Assembly: GCF_900108025.1 (NCBI RefSeq)
Contig: NZ_FNUS01000001.1
Location: forward strand, 744,001 to 808,000
DNA: 64,000 nucleotides
Origin: Halpernia humi
GTDB lineage: Bacteria; Bacteroidota; Bacteroidia; Flavobacteriales; Weeksellaceae
Direction: 5' to 3'
This document shows positions 54,616-62,858 of this stretch, in pieces. A program made the translations under genes and the position numbers. The first letter of the stretch is position 1, and each line of letters starts with the position of its first letter. Under the pieces are notes generated by a model that saw only the letters and a list, made by a program, of their open reading frames with translations, did no database searches and was not told the origin of the DNA.

Positions 54616-55584
54616 ATGCCAAGAATTCTCACCGGAATACAAGCCACAGGAACACCACATTTAGGAAACCTTTTGGGAGCCATTTTCCCCGCCATAGAAC
54701 TTTCGAAAAAACCTGACAACGAATCTTTTTTATTTATCGCCAATTTGCATTCTTTGACGCAAATAAAAAACGCAGAAATTTTAAAACAAAACACTTACGA
54801 AATCGCTGCCGCTTGGCTCGCTTGCGGACTCGATACCGAAAAAACTTTTTTTTACCGCCAAAGTGATATCCCAGAAGTAACGGAACTTTCCTGGTATTTG
54901 TCGTGTTTTTATCCTTACCAAAGATTGACTTTAGCGCATAGTTTTAAAGACAAAGCCGATCGTTTAGAAGACGTAAATGCGGGACTTTTTACGTATCCGG
55001 TTTTGATGGCTGCAGATATTTTATTGTACGACGCAGAAATTGTTCCCGTGGGAAAAGATCAACTTCAACATTTGGAAATGGCGCGTGATATGGGCGCAAG
55101 ATTTAACAACCAAATGGGTGAAGTTTTTGTTTTGCCACAAGCAAAATTGCAAGAAAACACCAAATATGTTCCCGGAATTGACGGCCAAAAAATGAGCAAA
55201 TCCCGCGGAAATATCATCAATATTTTCTTGCCAGAAAAGCAGTTGAAAAAACAAGTAATGTCGATTGAAACAGATTCTAAAACTTTAGAAGAACCAAAAG
55301 ATCCGGAAACGGACAAAGTTTTTGCGATTTATAAATTAATGGCTTCAACGGAAGAAACCGAAACTTTAAGACAAAAATACCTCGCCGGAAATTTCGGTTA
55401 CGGACACGCCAAAACGGAATTATTAAATTTAATTTTAACTAAATATTCTAAAGAAAGAGAATTGTTTTCTTACTACATGAACAATTTACCAGAATTAGAA
55501 GCGAAACTAAACGAAGGTGCTGTAAAAACTAAAAAAATCGCAGCAGAAACTTTAAAAAGAGTGAGAGAGAGTTTGGGCGTTTAA
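54616..55584 (+). CDS. trpS: Tryptophanyl-tRNA synthetase
   Basis: This 322-aa class I synthetase has the HIGH-like motif TPHLGNLLGAI (residues about 13-22, in TGIQATGTPHLGN) and the KMSKS motif in DGQKMSKSRGN. YPVLMAADILLYDAEIVPVGKDQLQHLEMARD is the tryptophan-binding and dimer block, recognisable in shorter pieces such as YPVLMAADILLY. The length is typical. The start ATG lies 32 bp after hepT with an AT-rich gap, so transcription may be independent of the toxin pair or read through. Confidence 0.96.
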   Translation: MPRILTGIQATGTPHLGNLLGAIFPAIELSKKPDNESFLFIANLHSLTQIKNAEILKQNTYEIAAAWLACGLDTEKTFFYRQSDIPEVTELSWYLSCFYPYQRLTLAHSFKDKADRLEDVNAGLFTYPVLMAADILLYDAEIVPVGKDQLQHLEMARDMGARFNNQMGEVFVLPQAKLQENTKYVPGIDGQKMSKSRGNIINIFLPEKQLKKQVMSIETDSKTLEEPKDPETDKVFAIYKLMASTEETETLRQKYLAGNFGYGHAKTELLNLILTKYSKERELFSYYMNNLPELEAKLNEGAVKTKKIAAETLKRVRESLGV

Positions 55585-55618
55585 GCATAACTGTGAGTTT
55601 ACCTAATTGCATTTGAGA

Positions 55619-56080
55619 ATGAAAGGACTAATATTTATTACATTTAACCTGATTATTTTTTCATTTAATATGAGCGCACAAAAAATTAAAACCATTGAAG
55701 AACTTAAACCAAAAATGCTTGCAAATGCCATTGAAATTGCAAAAGATTTTAATGTTAATCTGGATTATTCTGATGAATCAATTAATGGTGTAGAACGCGT
55801 TTTGAGTGAATTACACCAAGAATATAAAAAAACTAAAAGCGATGAAGGTTTACATGGGATCGCCTTATTTTATGCTTTTTATATTGTTGCTGTAATTGAA
55901 AAAAATCATGGAAAAGGGAAATTCGAGCGCAATCATAAAACGTTTGGAGAAAATTCTTTTCCTTTTACTTGGAATGGAAAAACACTTTTTCCTTATGGTT
56001 GGTGTGAAAAAAGAATTCTTGACGGAGAAGGAGATAACGTCGAAATTAAATATAAAATGCTAATATTAAATGCTAATTAA
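55619..56080 (+). CDS. Secreted protein of unknown function
   Basis: The 153-aa product starts at ATG 55619, since the upstream TTG at 55607 is unlikely. It has a signal peptide (IFITFNLIIFSFNMSAQ). The mature part is helical with LHGIALFYAFYIVAVIEKNHGKG-like content (recognisable as GIALFYAFYIVAV), then WNGKTLFPYGWCEKRIL. No family is recognised. It lies 35 bp after trpS on the same strand and is convergent with the next gene, overlapping it by 4 bp at the stop codons. Confidence 0.7.
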   Translation: MKGLIFITFNLIIFSFNMSAQKIKTIEELKPKMLANAIEIAKDFNVNLDYSDESINGVERVLSELHQEYKKTKSDEGLHGIALFYAFYIVAVIEKNHGKGKFERNHKTFGENSFPFTWNGKTLFPYGWCEKRILDGEGDNVEIKYKMLILNAN

Positions 56081-56562
56081 ATTACTTCATCACCTTTATT
56101 CCATTGTATTTTTTGCTCGGTAGTCAAGTTTAAATCTTCTTCTAATTTTTCTTTATTTGGCATTAAACTTAAAAGGTAAAGTAAAATAATTACAGGAATT
56201 ATAAAAAAACTTTTATCGGGGGACAAAGCAAAAATGATGATAAAAACTGGCACTTCTAAAATTGCATACCGAACCAAATTAGCCGTTTGCAACTGACCAA
56301 TTTTCGCTCTTAAATCTGAATTCTTACTGATTTTGTCCTTCAAGTTTTTAAACATGACATTACTCGCCAAAATGGCTAAAACTCCCAAAGCGATTGATAA
56401 TAAAAACATATTATTTTTAAAATCAATTTTAAATTCTTGCTTGCCTAAATCCATATAAAAGAAAACTGTTACAAATGCGACACCGGCAAGAATTGCAAAA
56501 TAAAGCGTTCTACTCGTCTTAAAAAAAGCATTTGGTGTAATTTCTAATTGTTGATTTTTCAT
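56077..56562 (-). CDS. Membrane protein of unknown function (four helices)
   Basis: This 161-aa protein has four hydrophobic segments in two pairs: LYFAILAGVAFVTVFFY and MFLLSIALGVLAILAS, then AILEVPVFIIIFALS and FIIPVIILLYLLSL. A basic cytoplasmic loop (KNLKDKISKNSDLRAKIG) lies between the pairs. The C-terminus is acidic and soluble. No family recognised. Its ATG begins directly after the stop codon of yjjG, so the two are co-transcribed, and its 3' end overlaps the convergent secreted-protein gene by 4 bp. Confidence 0.75.
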   Translation of the reverse strand: MKNQQLEITPNAFFKTSRTLYFAILAGVAFVTVFFYMDLGKQEFKIDFKNNMFLLSIALGVLAILASNVMFKNLKDKISKNSDLRAKIGQLQTANLVRYAILEVPVFIIIFALSPDKSFFIIPVIILLYLLSLMPNKEKLEEDLNLTTEQKIQWNKGDEVI

Positions 56563-57258
56563 TTACAAATAATCTTCTATTTCAATTAAATTCTCAATTC
56601 TTTTAATATCTTTCAAATCCTGTTTTTCTTTAAAAACATCAAAGAAAATGACGTCTAAACCATAATTTTTTGCACCTTGGAAATCCGCAATCCAATCATC
56701 GCCAATTAATATAGATTCTTCTTTTGTTGCATTTGCTAAATTTAAAGCATAATCAAAAATCTTCGGATTCGGTTTTCTTACGCCCACTTCATCTGCGGAG
56801 GTAACGGTTTCAAAATAATTTGTGAGTTTTGCACCGTCAATTTTTCGGTGTGTTACTTCGTGAAAACCATTGGTGATAATATGAAGTGGATAATTTTTTG
56901 CTTTTAAATAATCTAAAATTTCAAAAGTTCCGGGTACAACTTCGTTGAAAGCGATAATTTCATCTAAAAAATGATGCTCAAACTTCTGTGAAAGTTCAAA
57001 ATCATCAATATTAAATTTTAAAAAAGTATCGTAGAAACGGTGTTTTTGAAGATATTCTTTGTCAATTTCTTCATCACGAATTTTTGCCCACAAATCTTCA
57101 TTTACGATATCGTATGCGGTGTGAAAATCTTCAAAAGTAATTTGGTGGAGTTCTTCTACTTTATATCTTTTAAAAAGGATTTCTAATGTAAGTCTTGCGT
57201 TTTTGCGGTGATCCCAAAGTGTATTATCTAGATCAAAAAAAATGTGCCGAATATTCAT
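56563..57258 (-). CDS. yjjG: YjjG-type HAD noncanonical pyrimidine nucleotidase
   Basis: The 231-aa product starts at the ATG read from 57258; the TTG upstream is rejected. HAD motif I is FFDLDNTLWDH, motif II is HIITNG, and the lysine and acidic motifs III/IV are RKPNPKIF and IGDDWIADFQGA. The four-helix cap lies at residues about 20-90. YjjG-type enzymes dephosphorylate mutagenic pyrimidine nucleoside monophosphates such as 5-substituted dUMPs, in the cytosol. It is followed without a gap by the membrane protein gene and preceded by a probable 44-aa gene on the same strand. Confidence 0.9.
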   Translation of the reverse strand: MNIRHIFFDLDNTLWDHRKNARLTLEILFKRYKVEELHQITFEDFHTAYDIVNEDLWAKIRDEEIDKEYLQKHRFYDTFLKFNIDDFELSQKFEHHFLDEIIAFNEVVPGTFEILDYLKAKNYPLHIITNGFHEVTHRKIDGAKLTNYFETVTSADEVGVRKPNPKIFDYALNLANATKEESILIGDDWIADFQGAKNYGLDVIFFDVFKEKQDLKDIKRIENLIEIEDYL

Positions 57259-57289
57259 AGGGCACAAATTTAATATTTTAAAACTTAGT

Positions 57290-57424
57290 TTAATTCTTTG
57301 AAACTAAATATTTTTTATTTTTAGATTTTATTACTGTTATACTTTTCGAAAATTGAAGTAAGAATAAGACGGTTTCTTTTTTTGGAGTAAGAATTTTGGC
57401 CTTAAGAGTGTCAAGATTTTTCAT
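57290..57424 (-). CDS. Probable 44-residue basic peptide behind the sigma factor
   Basis: The ORF begins ATG at 57424 and ends at 57290. It encodes 44 residues, starting MKNLDTLKAKILTPKKETV and ending KNKKYLVSKN. It is highly basic with a hydrophobic middle (VLFLLQFSKSITVI). It sits 48 bp behind the sigma factor stop codon and 31 bp before yjjG, all on the minus strand, in a gap that otherwise holds nothing. Coding is inferred from this position, the full frame and normal composition; no homologue is known to me. It may be an anti-sigma or adaptor peptide. Confidence 0.55.
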   Translation of the reverse strand: MKNLDTLKAKILTPKKETVLFLLQFSKSITVIKSKNKKYLVSKN

Positions 57425-57472
57425 AGGCTTTTGTTTATTTTAAATTAAAACGAAAGCTTTTAATAATTATTG

Positions 57473-58063
57473 TTATCTGGTTAAAATAATATTTTTTTCT
57501 TCCATTATTTTACGCAAATTGATCAATGCGTAACGCACTCTGCCCAAAGTGGTGTTGATGCTAGAATCGGTTTGGTCTGCAATTTCTTTAAAACTTAAAC
57601 CATCAAAAAATCGAAGTTTTATCACTTCTTGCTGATTTTCTGGTAAGTGTACCAAAAGGCTTAATAAATCTGCATTAATTTGTTCGGAAATAATTCTTTC
57701 TTCAATATTTTCACTTTGCTCACTTATGAGATCAAAGATTGAGAATTCTTCATTATCGTAGGTCGTTTCAGAAACTTTTATGTGTTTAGATTTTAGACGA
57801 TAATGATCTATAATGAGGTTGTGTGCAATTCTTTTTGCCCAAAGTATAAATTTGCCCTGATCATTATATTTACCTTCTTTTAATTTTACAATAATTTTCA
57901 TAAAAGTATCTTGAAAGATATCATTTGAAAGATCATCATCCAATAATTTATAAAAAATATAAGAGTAAAGTTCTTTTTGGTATCGATTTATAAGATAACT
58001 TAAAGATTTTTCGCAGCCGTTTTGGTAGGACTTTATTAGTTTGGTATCGGTAAAAGTATTCAT
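57473..58063 (-). CDS. ECF-type sigma factor
   Basis: This 196-aa sigma-70 family protein has region 2 at residues about 15-85 (YQKELYSYIFYKL, DDLSNDIFQDTFMKI, GKFILWAKRIAHNLIIDHYR). Region 4 is at about 140-190 (LPENQQEVIKLRFFDGLSFKEIA, then STT-type LGRVRYALINLR). There is no region 3. It would direct RNA polymerase to a small regulon. No anti-sigma factor is adjacent, unless the small basic ORF immediately downstream fills that role. The start is the ATG at 58063. Confidence 0.92.
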   Translation of the reverse strand: MNTFTDTKLIKSYQNGCEKSLSYLINRYQKELYSYIFYKLLDDDLSNDIFQDTFMKIIVKLKEGKYNDQGKFILWAKRIAHNLIIDHYRLKSKHIKVSETTYDNEEFSIFDLISEQSENIEERIISEQINADLLSLLVHLPENQQEVIKLRFFDGLSFKEIADQTDSSINTTLGRVRYALINLRKIMEEKNIILTR

Positions 58064-58235
58064 AATTTCTTCTTAAATTAAAACCCAAAAACAAACTCAC
58101 AAATTAATGTGAAGAACGTTTTTTAATAATTAGGAAGTAAAATTATGCGATAGTTGTGTTTTTATTAGGTTGTAAAAGTAATAAAAAAAGTTAATACTTT
58201 GTTAAAAAAAATAAATTTTTTCTAAAATTCTAAAA

Positions 58236-58721
58236 TTACTTTAAAAAATCGTGTAACATTACGAGCGGTAGATTTAGAGTAAAATTAAGATTAATGCCTT
58301 TCAATTGTTTTCCATTAATAGTCTCATTACCGATAGGAAAGGCATATCCGCCAGTTAAATCTAAAATCCCAAAAAGTGTTACACCAATCTTTGGTGCATA
58401 ATATTTTGATGTAATTTCGGCACCTGCAAGAAAATAATAAGAATGATAAAAATCTACATTTCGTTGAGAATTAATTAAAACATCACCTTGCAATTTCGGC
58501 ATAATGGCGAATTTTGAATTTGCACTTCCTACCAAAGCAGATGCGCCGAGCCGATAGATGAGATCATCATTTTTTAAAAATAATAAACGACCGCCTAATT
58601 CTGCAAAACTTTGATTTTGATAAACATAGCCTACCTGAAGCATTTTATGCGTCGTGAACTGCGCTTTTGCAGATTGCGACGCTAATAAAAACCCAAAAAC
58701 TACAAAACTGAAGAACTTCAT
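58236..58721 (-). CDS. Outer-membrane beta-barrel-like secreted protein
   Basis: This 161-aa protein has a signal peptide (FFSFVVFGFLLASQSAKAQ) and a short mature part with alternating hydrophobic strands (LQVGYVYQNQSFAELGGRLLF, YYAPKIGVTLFGILDLTGG). The strand pattern and terminal hydrophobic residues suggest a small outer-membrane or periplasmic beta-protein. No family is recognised. It is monocistronic: metK ends upstream at a strong terminator, and the sigma factor lies downstream across a 172-bp gap with no visible feature. Confidence 0.72.
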   Translation of the reverse strand: MKFFSFVVFGFLLASQSAKAQFTTHKMLQVGYVYQNQSFAELGGRLLFLKNDDLIYRLGASALVGSANSKFAIMPKLQGDVLINSQRNVDFYHSYYFLAGAEITSKYYAPKIGVTLFGILDLTGGYAFPIGNETINGKQLKGINLNFTLNLPLVMLHDFLK

Positions 58722-58749
58722 TAGTAAAATTAAAATATATTATCGCTAA

Positions 58750-58789
58750 AGTAAAAAAAACTGCTTTATGAAAAGTCATAAAGCAGTTT
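58750..58789 (-). terminator. Rho-independent terminator of metK
   Basis: On the minus strand AAACTGCTTTATGA pairs perfectly with TCATAAAGCAGTTT across a 4-nt loop, followed by eight T residues. It lies 5 bp after the metK stop codon. Confidence 0.93.
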
Positions 58790-58794
58790 ATTTT

Positions 58795-60075
58795 TTAAAT
58801 ATTAAATTCTTTCTTAATATCTTCTACCCTGTCTAATTTTTCCCAAGTGAAAAACTCTAAATCTTTTACTACAAAATCTTCACCAGTCACGGTTTTAAAA
58901 GTCTTATCAGCAACGTAATAATCTCTTCCCATGTGCCCGTAAGAAGCAGTTTCTTGGTAAATAGGATTTCTTAATTTAAGGTTTTGCTCAATTGCATAAG
59001 GTCTTAAATCAAATATTTTTTGTACTTTTTTTGCAATTTCACCATCTGTTAGGTTTACTTTAGATGTTCCTTTAGTATCGATAAATAATCCACAAGGTTC
59101 TGCTACTCCAATGGCATAAGATATTTGAACTAATACCTCATCTGCAAGGCCAGCTGCAACAAGGTTTTTTGCAATGTGTCGCGTGGCATAAGCCGCACTT
59201 CTATCTACTTTTGAGGGATCTTTCCCAGAAAACGCTCCACCGCCGTGTGCGCCTTTTCCACCGTATGTATCTACAATAATTTTTCTTCCAGTAAGACCCG
59301 TATCTCCGTGTGGGCCGCCAATCACAAAAATCCCAGTAGGATTAATATGATATTTAATGTCATCATTAAACAATTCCTGAATTTCTGGTTTTTGTTTTTC
59401 TTTCACAATAGGAATCAAAATATCTATTAAATCCTTTCTAATTTTAGAAAGCATCGCCTTTTCTTCGCCAAAATCATCGTGTTGCGTAGAAATCACTATA
59501 CTATCAATTCTAACAGGTTTGTGATCGTCAGAATATTCAATTGTTACTTGGCTTTTTGCATCTGGGCGCAAATATTTTATGGCGTTATTATCTCTTCTAA
59601 GTGCGGACAATTCTTTTAAAATAGTATGCGCTAAATCTAGAGCAAGCGGCATAAAATTTTCTGTTTCGTTGGTTGCATATCCAAACATCATCCCTTGGTC
59701 TCCTGCTCCTTGCGCATTTGCTTTGGTTTCAAAATCTGCCTCACCTTTGATGCGATCTACACCTTGGTTTATATCTGGAGACTGCTCGTGAATGGCTGAT
59801 ATTACGCCACAAGATTCACCATTAAACATGTATTCGCTTTTGGTGTAACCTATTTTATTGATCACATCTCGCGCTATTTTTTGCACATCAAGATAGGCGG
59901 TAGATTTCACTTCACCTGCCAAGATTACTTGCCCAGTAGTTACTAATGTCTCACAAGCGACTTTTGAATCTCTATCAAATGCTAAAAAATTATCAATTAA
60001 AGCATCAGAAATTTGATCGGCAATTTTGTCTGGATGGCCTTCAGAAACAGATTCTGAAGTGAATAGATAGGACAT
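58795..60075 (-). CDS. metK: S-adenosylmethionine synthetase
   Basis: This 426-aa enzyme makes SAM from methionine and [21 protein letters not shown] is at the N-terminus, the phosphate loop is [13 protein letters not shown], and [19 protein letters not shown] lies near residue 280. Length matches the Bacteroidota type (slightly longer than E. coli). The leader is about 135 nt from a good promoter and contains a candidate SAM-II riboswitch, so feedback by the product is likely. It ends at a strong terminator. The start is the ATG at 60075. Confidence 0.97.
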   Translation of the reverse strand: MSYLFTSESVSEGHPDKIADQISDALIDNFLAFDRDSKVACETLVTTGQVILAGEVKSTAYLDVQKIARDVINKIGYTKSEYMFNGESCGVISAIHEQSPDINQGVDRIKGEADFETKANAQGAGDQGMMFGYATNETENFMPLALDLAHTILKELSALRRDNNAIKYLRPDAKSQVTIEYSDDHKPVRIDSIVISTQHDDFGEEKAMLSKIRKDLIDILIPIVKEKQKPEIQELFNDDIKYHINPTGIFVIGGPHGDTGLTGRKIIVDTYGGKGAHGGGAFSGKDPSKVDRSAAYATRHIAKNLVAAGLADEVLVQISYAIGVAEPCGLFIDTKGTSKVNLTDGEIAKKVQKIFDLRPYAIEQNLKLRNPIYQETASYGHMGRDYYVADKTFKTVTGEDFVVKDLEFFTWEKLDRVEDIKKEFNI

Positions 60076-60139
60076 ATTTTTTTATTATTTTAATTTAAAA
60101 AATAGAAAAAATAGAAAAAAAATAGAACCTTACAAAAGA

Positions 60140-60162
60140 CTAAAAGAGAATATCTGTTTTAG
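60140..60162 (-). promoter_or_regulatory. Candidate expression-platform hairpin in the metK leader
   Basis: On the minus strand CTAAAA (60162-60157), part of the aptamer's 3' strand, can pair with TTTTAG (60145-60140), an 11-nt loop. Such pairing would compete with the SAM-bound fold. Confidence 0.35.
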
Positions 60163-60206
60163 CATTTTTTTTGAGAGGTTGCAATCAGTTCAAATTTTTC
60201 CTCGAA
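60152..60206 (-). promoter_or_regulatory. Candidate SAM-II (SAM-alpha) riboswitch ahead of metK
   Basis: On the minus strand: GAGG (60203-60200) pairs with CCTC (60178-60175) as P1. The loop contains ATTTGAACTGATTGCAA, and after P1 an A-rich linker leads to ATGCTAAAACAG. The conserved ATTGCAA and GCTAAAA blocks match the known SAM-II aptamer. Two pseudoknot pairings are possible: CTG (60188-60186) with CAG (60156-60154), and GCA (60182-60180) with TGC (60164-60162). It starts about 5 nt from the predicted transcription start. The P1 stem is short (4 bp), and the loop is about 2 nt longer than I recall for the family. Confidence 0.55.
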
Positions 60207-60216
60207 ATTACAGGTG

Positions 60217-60247
60217 CAAATTTATAGATAATATTCAATTCTAACAA
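60217..60247 (-). promoter_or_regulatory. Full -33/-7 promoter of metK
   Basis: On the minus strand TTG (60247-60245), 20 bp, then TAAATTTG (60224-60217). The start site would lie near 60210, giving the 135-nt leader with the riboswitch candidate at its 5' end. It begins 17 bp after the oxyR stop codon. Confidence 0.8.
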
Positions 60248-60263
60248 TTATTTAGTCATTAAT

Positions 60264-61214
60264 TTACTTTGCTTTAATTGAAACAAAATCTGCTGGATTT
60301 TTATAATAATTAAGTTTTGAACTCAAAGAATGCTGAATAAAACTTACCAACTCATCAATAATTTTCTGTTTATAGGTTGGTTTGTAGTAGATAATTGAAA
60401 TTTCACGATACGGAAATGGCTTCACAAATCGAGCCACATTTTTCCGTTGCAAATCTGATAATTGCTCCACCGCAATTTCTGGTAAAATAGTAAGGCCGCC
60501 CATTTTATCAACCATATGAATTAAAGTACTGATGTTTCCTGCAAGAAAATCTAAATTTTTTGGTTTGGTAGAATTTTCTTTTAAATGACAAATTTTTTCA
60601 AATTGATTTCGCAGACAATTGCCTTCTTCCAAAAGCCAAACTTTATCAACATCTATTTTTTCGGGAATTACGAATGATTCTTTTTTATCACTTTGTTCCA
60701 ACGCAGAATAAACCATTAATTCTTCATTAAATATAAAGGTTTGAAAAAACTCTTCGGCTCCATCGTATGGCGTAGAAATTATCCCAGCATCTAATTCGCC
60801 ACTTTTCACGGCTTTTAAAACATTCTCAGTGGTCATTTCTTTTACATTCAATTTTATACTTTTATTGGCCGAAATAAAATCAAATATCTCCGTGGGAATC
60901 AAGCAACCTGAAACGGTAGGGATAATCCCTAAATTTAAAGTTCCACCCAAAATATTATTAAGTTCATCGGCTTTATTGCGAAGTTCCATCACGCCATCGA
61001 TAACTATTTTTGCTTGTTTAATGATCTCTAAGCCCATATCTGTAGTGCGGATGGGGTGAGAAGTTCGGTCGAAAACCTTAACATTTAATTCCTCCTCAAA
61101 CTTTTGAATCATAGCGCTCAAAGTAGGTTGCGTAATAAAACAAGATTGCGCCGCATTGCCAAAATGTTTATATTTATCTACCGCAATGAGGTATTCTAAC
61201 TGCTGAATGTTCAT
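60264..61214 (-). CDS. oxyR: OxyR, LysR-family peroxide sensor
   Basis: This 316-aa regulator has an N-terminal LysR helix-turn-helix (residues 1-60: QQLEYLIAVDKYKHFGNAAQ, FITQPTLSAMIQKFE) and a C-terminal sensor domain. The redox cysteines are C200 and C209 in EGNCLRNQFEKICH, nine residues apart as in E. coli OxyR (C199, C208). Oxidation to a disulfide would activate it. It is divergent from katA, which it very likely controls. The short intergenic region (98 bp) holds both promoters. The TATCTTTG box for oxyR is 20 nt before the ATG. Confidence 0.95.
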   Translation of the reverse strand: MNIQQLEYLIAVDKYKHFGNAAQSCFITQPTLSAMIQKFEEELNVKVFDRTSHPIRTTDMGLEIIKQAKIVIDGVMELRNKADELNNILGGTLNLGIIPTVSGCLIPTEIFDFISANKSIKLNVKEMTTENVLKAVKSGELDAGIISTPYDGAEEFFQTFIFNEELMVYSALEQSDKKESFVIPEKIDVDKVWLLEEGNCLRNQFEKICHLKENSTKPKNLDFLAGNISTLIHMVDKMGGLTILPEIAVEQLSDLQRKNVARFVKPFPYREISIIYYKPTYKQKIIDELVSFIQHSLSSKLNYYKNPADFVSIKAK

Positions 61215-61233
61215 TTCTTATAATAATTAAAAC

Positions 61234-61241
61234 AAAGATAG
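61234..61241 (-). promoter_or_regulatory. -7 box (TATCTTTG) of oxyR
   Basis: Exact TAnnTTTG match on the minus strand, 19 nt before the oxyR start codon, inside the oxyR-katA intergenic region. Confidence 0.6.
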
Positions 61242-61283
61242 ATATGTTTTTAGAATTTTCTACCTTTAAGAAAAACTTTATTT

Positions 61284-61291
61284 TAAATTTG
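61284..61291 (+). promoter_or_regulatory. -7 box (TAAATTTG) of katA
   Basis: Exact TAnnTTTG match 21 nt before the katA ATG. The sequence between this box and the oxyR box (about 61242-61283) is where an OxyR operator would lie. I could not make out a clean ATAG-N7-CTAT pattern there. Confidence 0.6.
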
Positions 61292-61312
61292 TCATAATTA
61301 AATCTTTCAAAA

Positions 61313-62806
61313 ATGAATTCTAAAAAATTAACCAACAGCGCAGGTTCGCCCTATTTCGAGCATGAAGACTCACAATCTGTTGGTGAAAGAGGGCCAATTC
61401 TTCTGCAAGATTTTATTTTGCAAGAAAATCTCGCGCATTTTGTGAGAGAAAGAATTCCCGAAAGAGTCGTTCACGCAAAAGGAAGTGGCGCGTATGGCAC
61501 TTTTAGAGTTACGCATGATATTTCAAAATATACAAAAGCGAAACTATTTTCAAACATCGGAAATTCTTGTAAACTTTTCGCAAGATTTTCTACTGTTGCT
61601 GGCGAGAAAGGCAGCGCAGATACAGAAAGAGATCCACGAGGATTTGCCTTAAAATTTTATACCGAAGATGGAAATTGGGATTTAGTAGGTAATAATACTC
61701 CCGTTTTTTTTGTAAAAGATGCCAAAAAATTTCCAGATTTTATTCATAGCCAAAAAAGAATCCCGAAAACCAATTTGCGTGACACAACTGTGATGTGGGA
61801 TTATTGGAGTTTAAACCCCGAAAGTTTGCACCAAGTTTTAATATTGATGTCGGAACGTGGAACGCCATACGGATACAGACACATGCACGGTTTTGGTTCT
61901 CACACTTTTTCTATGATAAACCAAAACAACGAAAGAGTTTGGGTGAAATTTCATTTTAAAACCCAGCAAGGCATCAAAAATTTCTCTGCCGAAGATGCAA
62001 AAAAAATGCAAGGCGAAAATCCAGATTTTGCACAAGAAGACTTAGTAAATGCTATCGAAAAAGGCGATTTCCCGAGATGGAAAATGTACATCCAAGTCAT
62101 GACGGAAGAACAAGCCAAAGAGTTTCGCTGGAATCCTTTTGATGTTACAAAAGTTTGGTTTCAAGACGAATTTCCTTTGATAGAAGCAGGTGAAATGGAA
62201 CTCAATGAAATACCAAATAATTATTTTGCACACGTGGAGCAAGCCGCTTTTGCGCCAAGTAACTTAATTAATGGCATCAGCTTTTCGCCAGATAAAATGC
62301 TCCAAGGTCGATTATTTTCTTATGCAGACGCAGCGCGATATAGAATTGGTGTAAATGGGAATCAACTGGAAGTAAACCGCTGTCCTTTTGGTTTTAATAA
62401 TTTTCAGCGTGATGGCTTTATGGCAAATTCTAGCCATTATAAAGATGCGCCCAACTATTTCCCAAACAGTTTTGGCGACGTAAAACCTGAAGAAAAATAC
62501 AAGAATTTTGAATATGATTTAGATAGTCTTCATATCGCAAATTACAACCGAAATGCAAATGACGATGATCATTACACCCAGCCTGGATTGCTTTATAGAA
62601 AAGCAATGAACGAAGAAGCAAGAAAAAATTTAATCCAAAATATTGTGTCTCACATGAGCGGTATAAAAGGCGAAAGAAAAGATGAAATCATCAACCGTCA
62701 ATTGTGCCATTTTTTTCGTGCAAATATAGAACTGGGCATGAGAATCGCCTCACAATTGAATGTAAAAATTGATGGCGAAATGATGAGCCATTCTAAAGAC
62801 CAATAA
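61313..62806 (+). CDS. katA: Monofunctional heme catalase
   Basis: This 497-aa clade 3 small-subunit catalase destroys H2O2. The active-site histidine is in RVVHAKGSGAYGTF (about residue 54), the Asn in DLVGNNTPVFFV and the heme-ligand tyrosine in RLFSYADAARYRIG (about residue 340). ARFSTVAGEKGSADTERDPR is also diagnostic. Length is typical. It is divergent from oxyR and probably OxyR-activated. It has no signal peptide and is cytosolic. It is followed after 52 bp by the enoyl-CoA hydratase gene. Confidence 0.97.
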   Translation: MNSKKLTNSAGSPYFEHEDSQSVGERGPILLQDFILQENLAHFVRERIPERVVHAKGSGAYGTFRVTHDISKYTKAKLFSNIGNSCKLFARFSTVAGEKGSADTERDPRGFALKFYTEDGNWDLVGNNTPVFFVKDAKKFPDFIHSQKRIPKTNLRDTTVMWDYWSLNPESLHQVLILMSERGTPYGYRHMHGFGSHTFSMINQNNERVWVKFHFKTQQGIKNFSAEDAKKMQGENPDFAQEDLVNAIEKGDFPRWKMYIQVMTEEQAKEFRWNPFDVTKVWFQDEFPLIEAGEMELNEIPNNYFAHVEQAAFAPSNLINGISFSPDKMLQGRLFSYADAARYRIGVNGNQLEVNRCPFGFNNFQRDGFMANSSHYKDAPNYFPNSFGDVKPEEKYKNFEYDLDSLHIANYNRNANDDDHYTQPGLLYRKAMNEEARKNLIQNIVSHMSGIKGERKDEIINRQLCHFFRANIELGMRIASQLNVKIDGEMMSHSKDQ

Positions 62807-62858
62807 TAGTTTTAATTTCAAATTTCATAAATTGCATCTCATCTTTTAATTTAACAAA

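Noticed and set aside
61242-61283. OxyR operator between oxyR and katA
   Set aside because: Position is right, but the ATAG-N7-CTAT arrangement could not be matched with confidence; left as unannotated.
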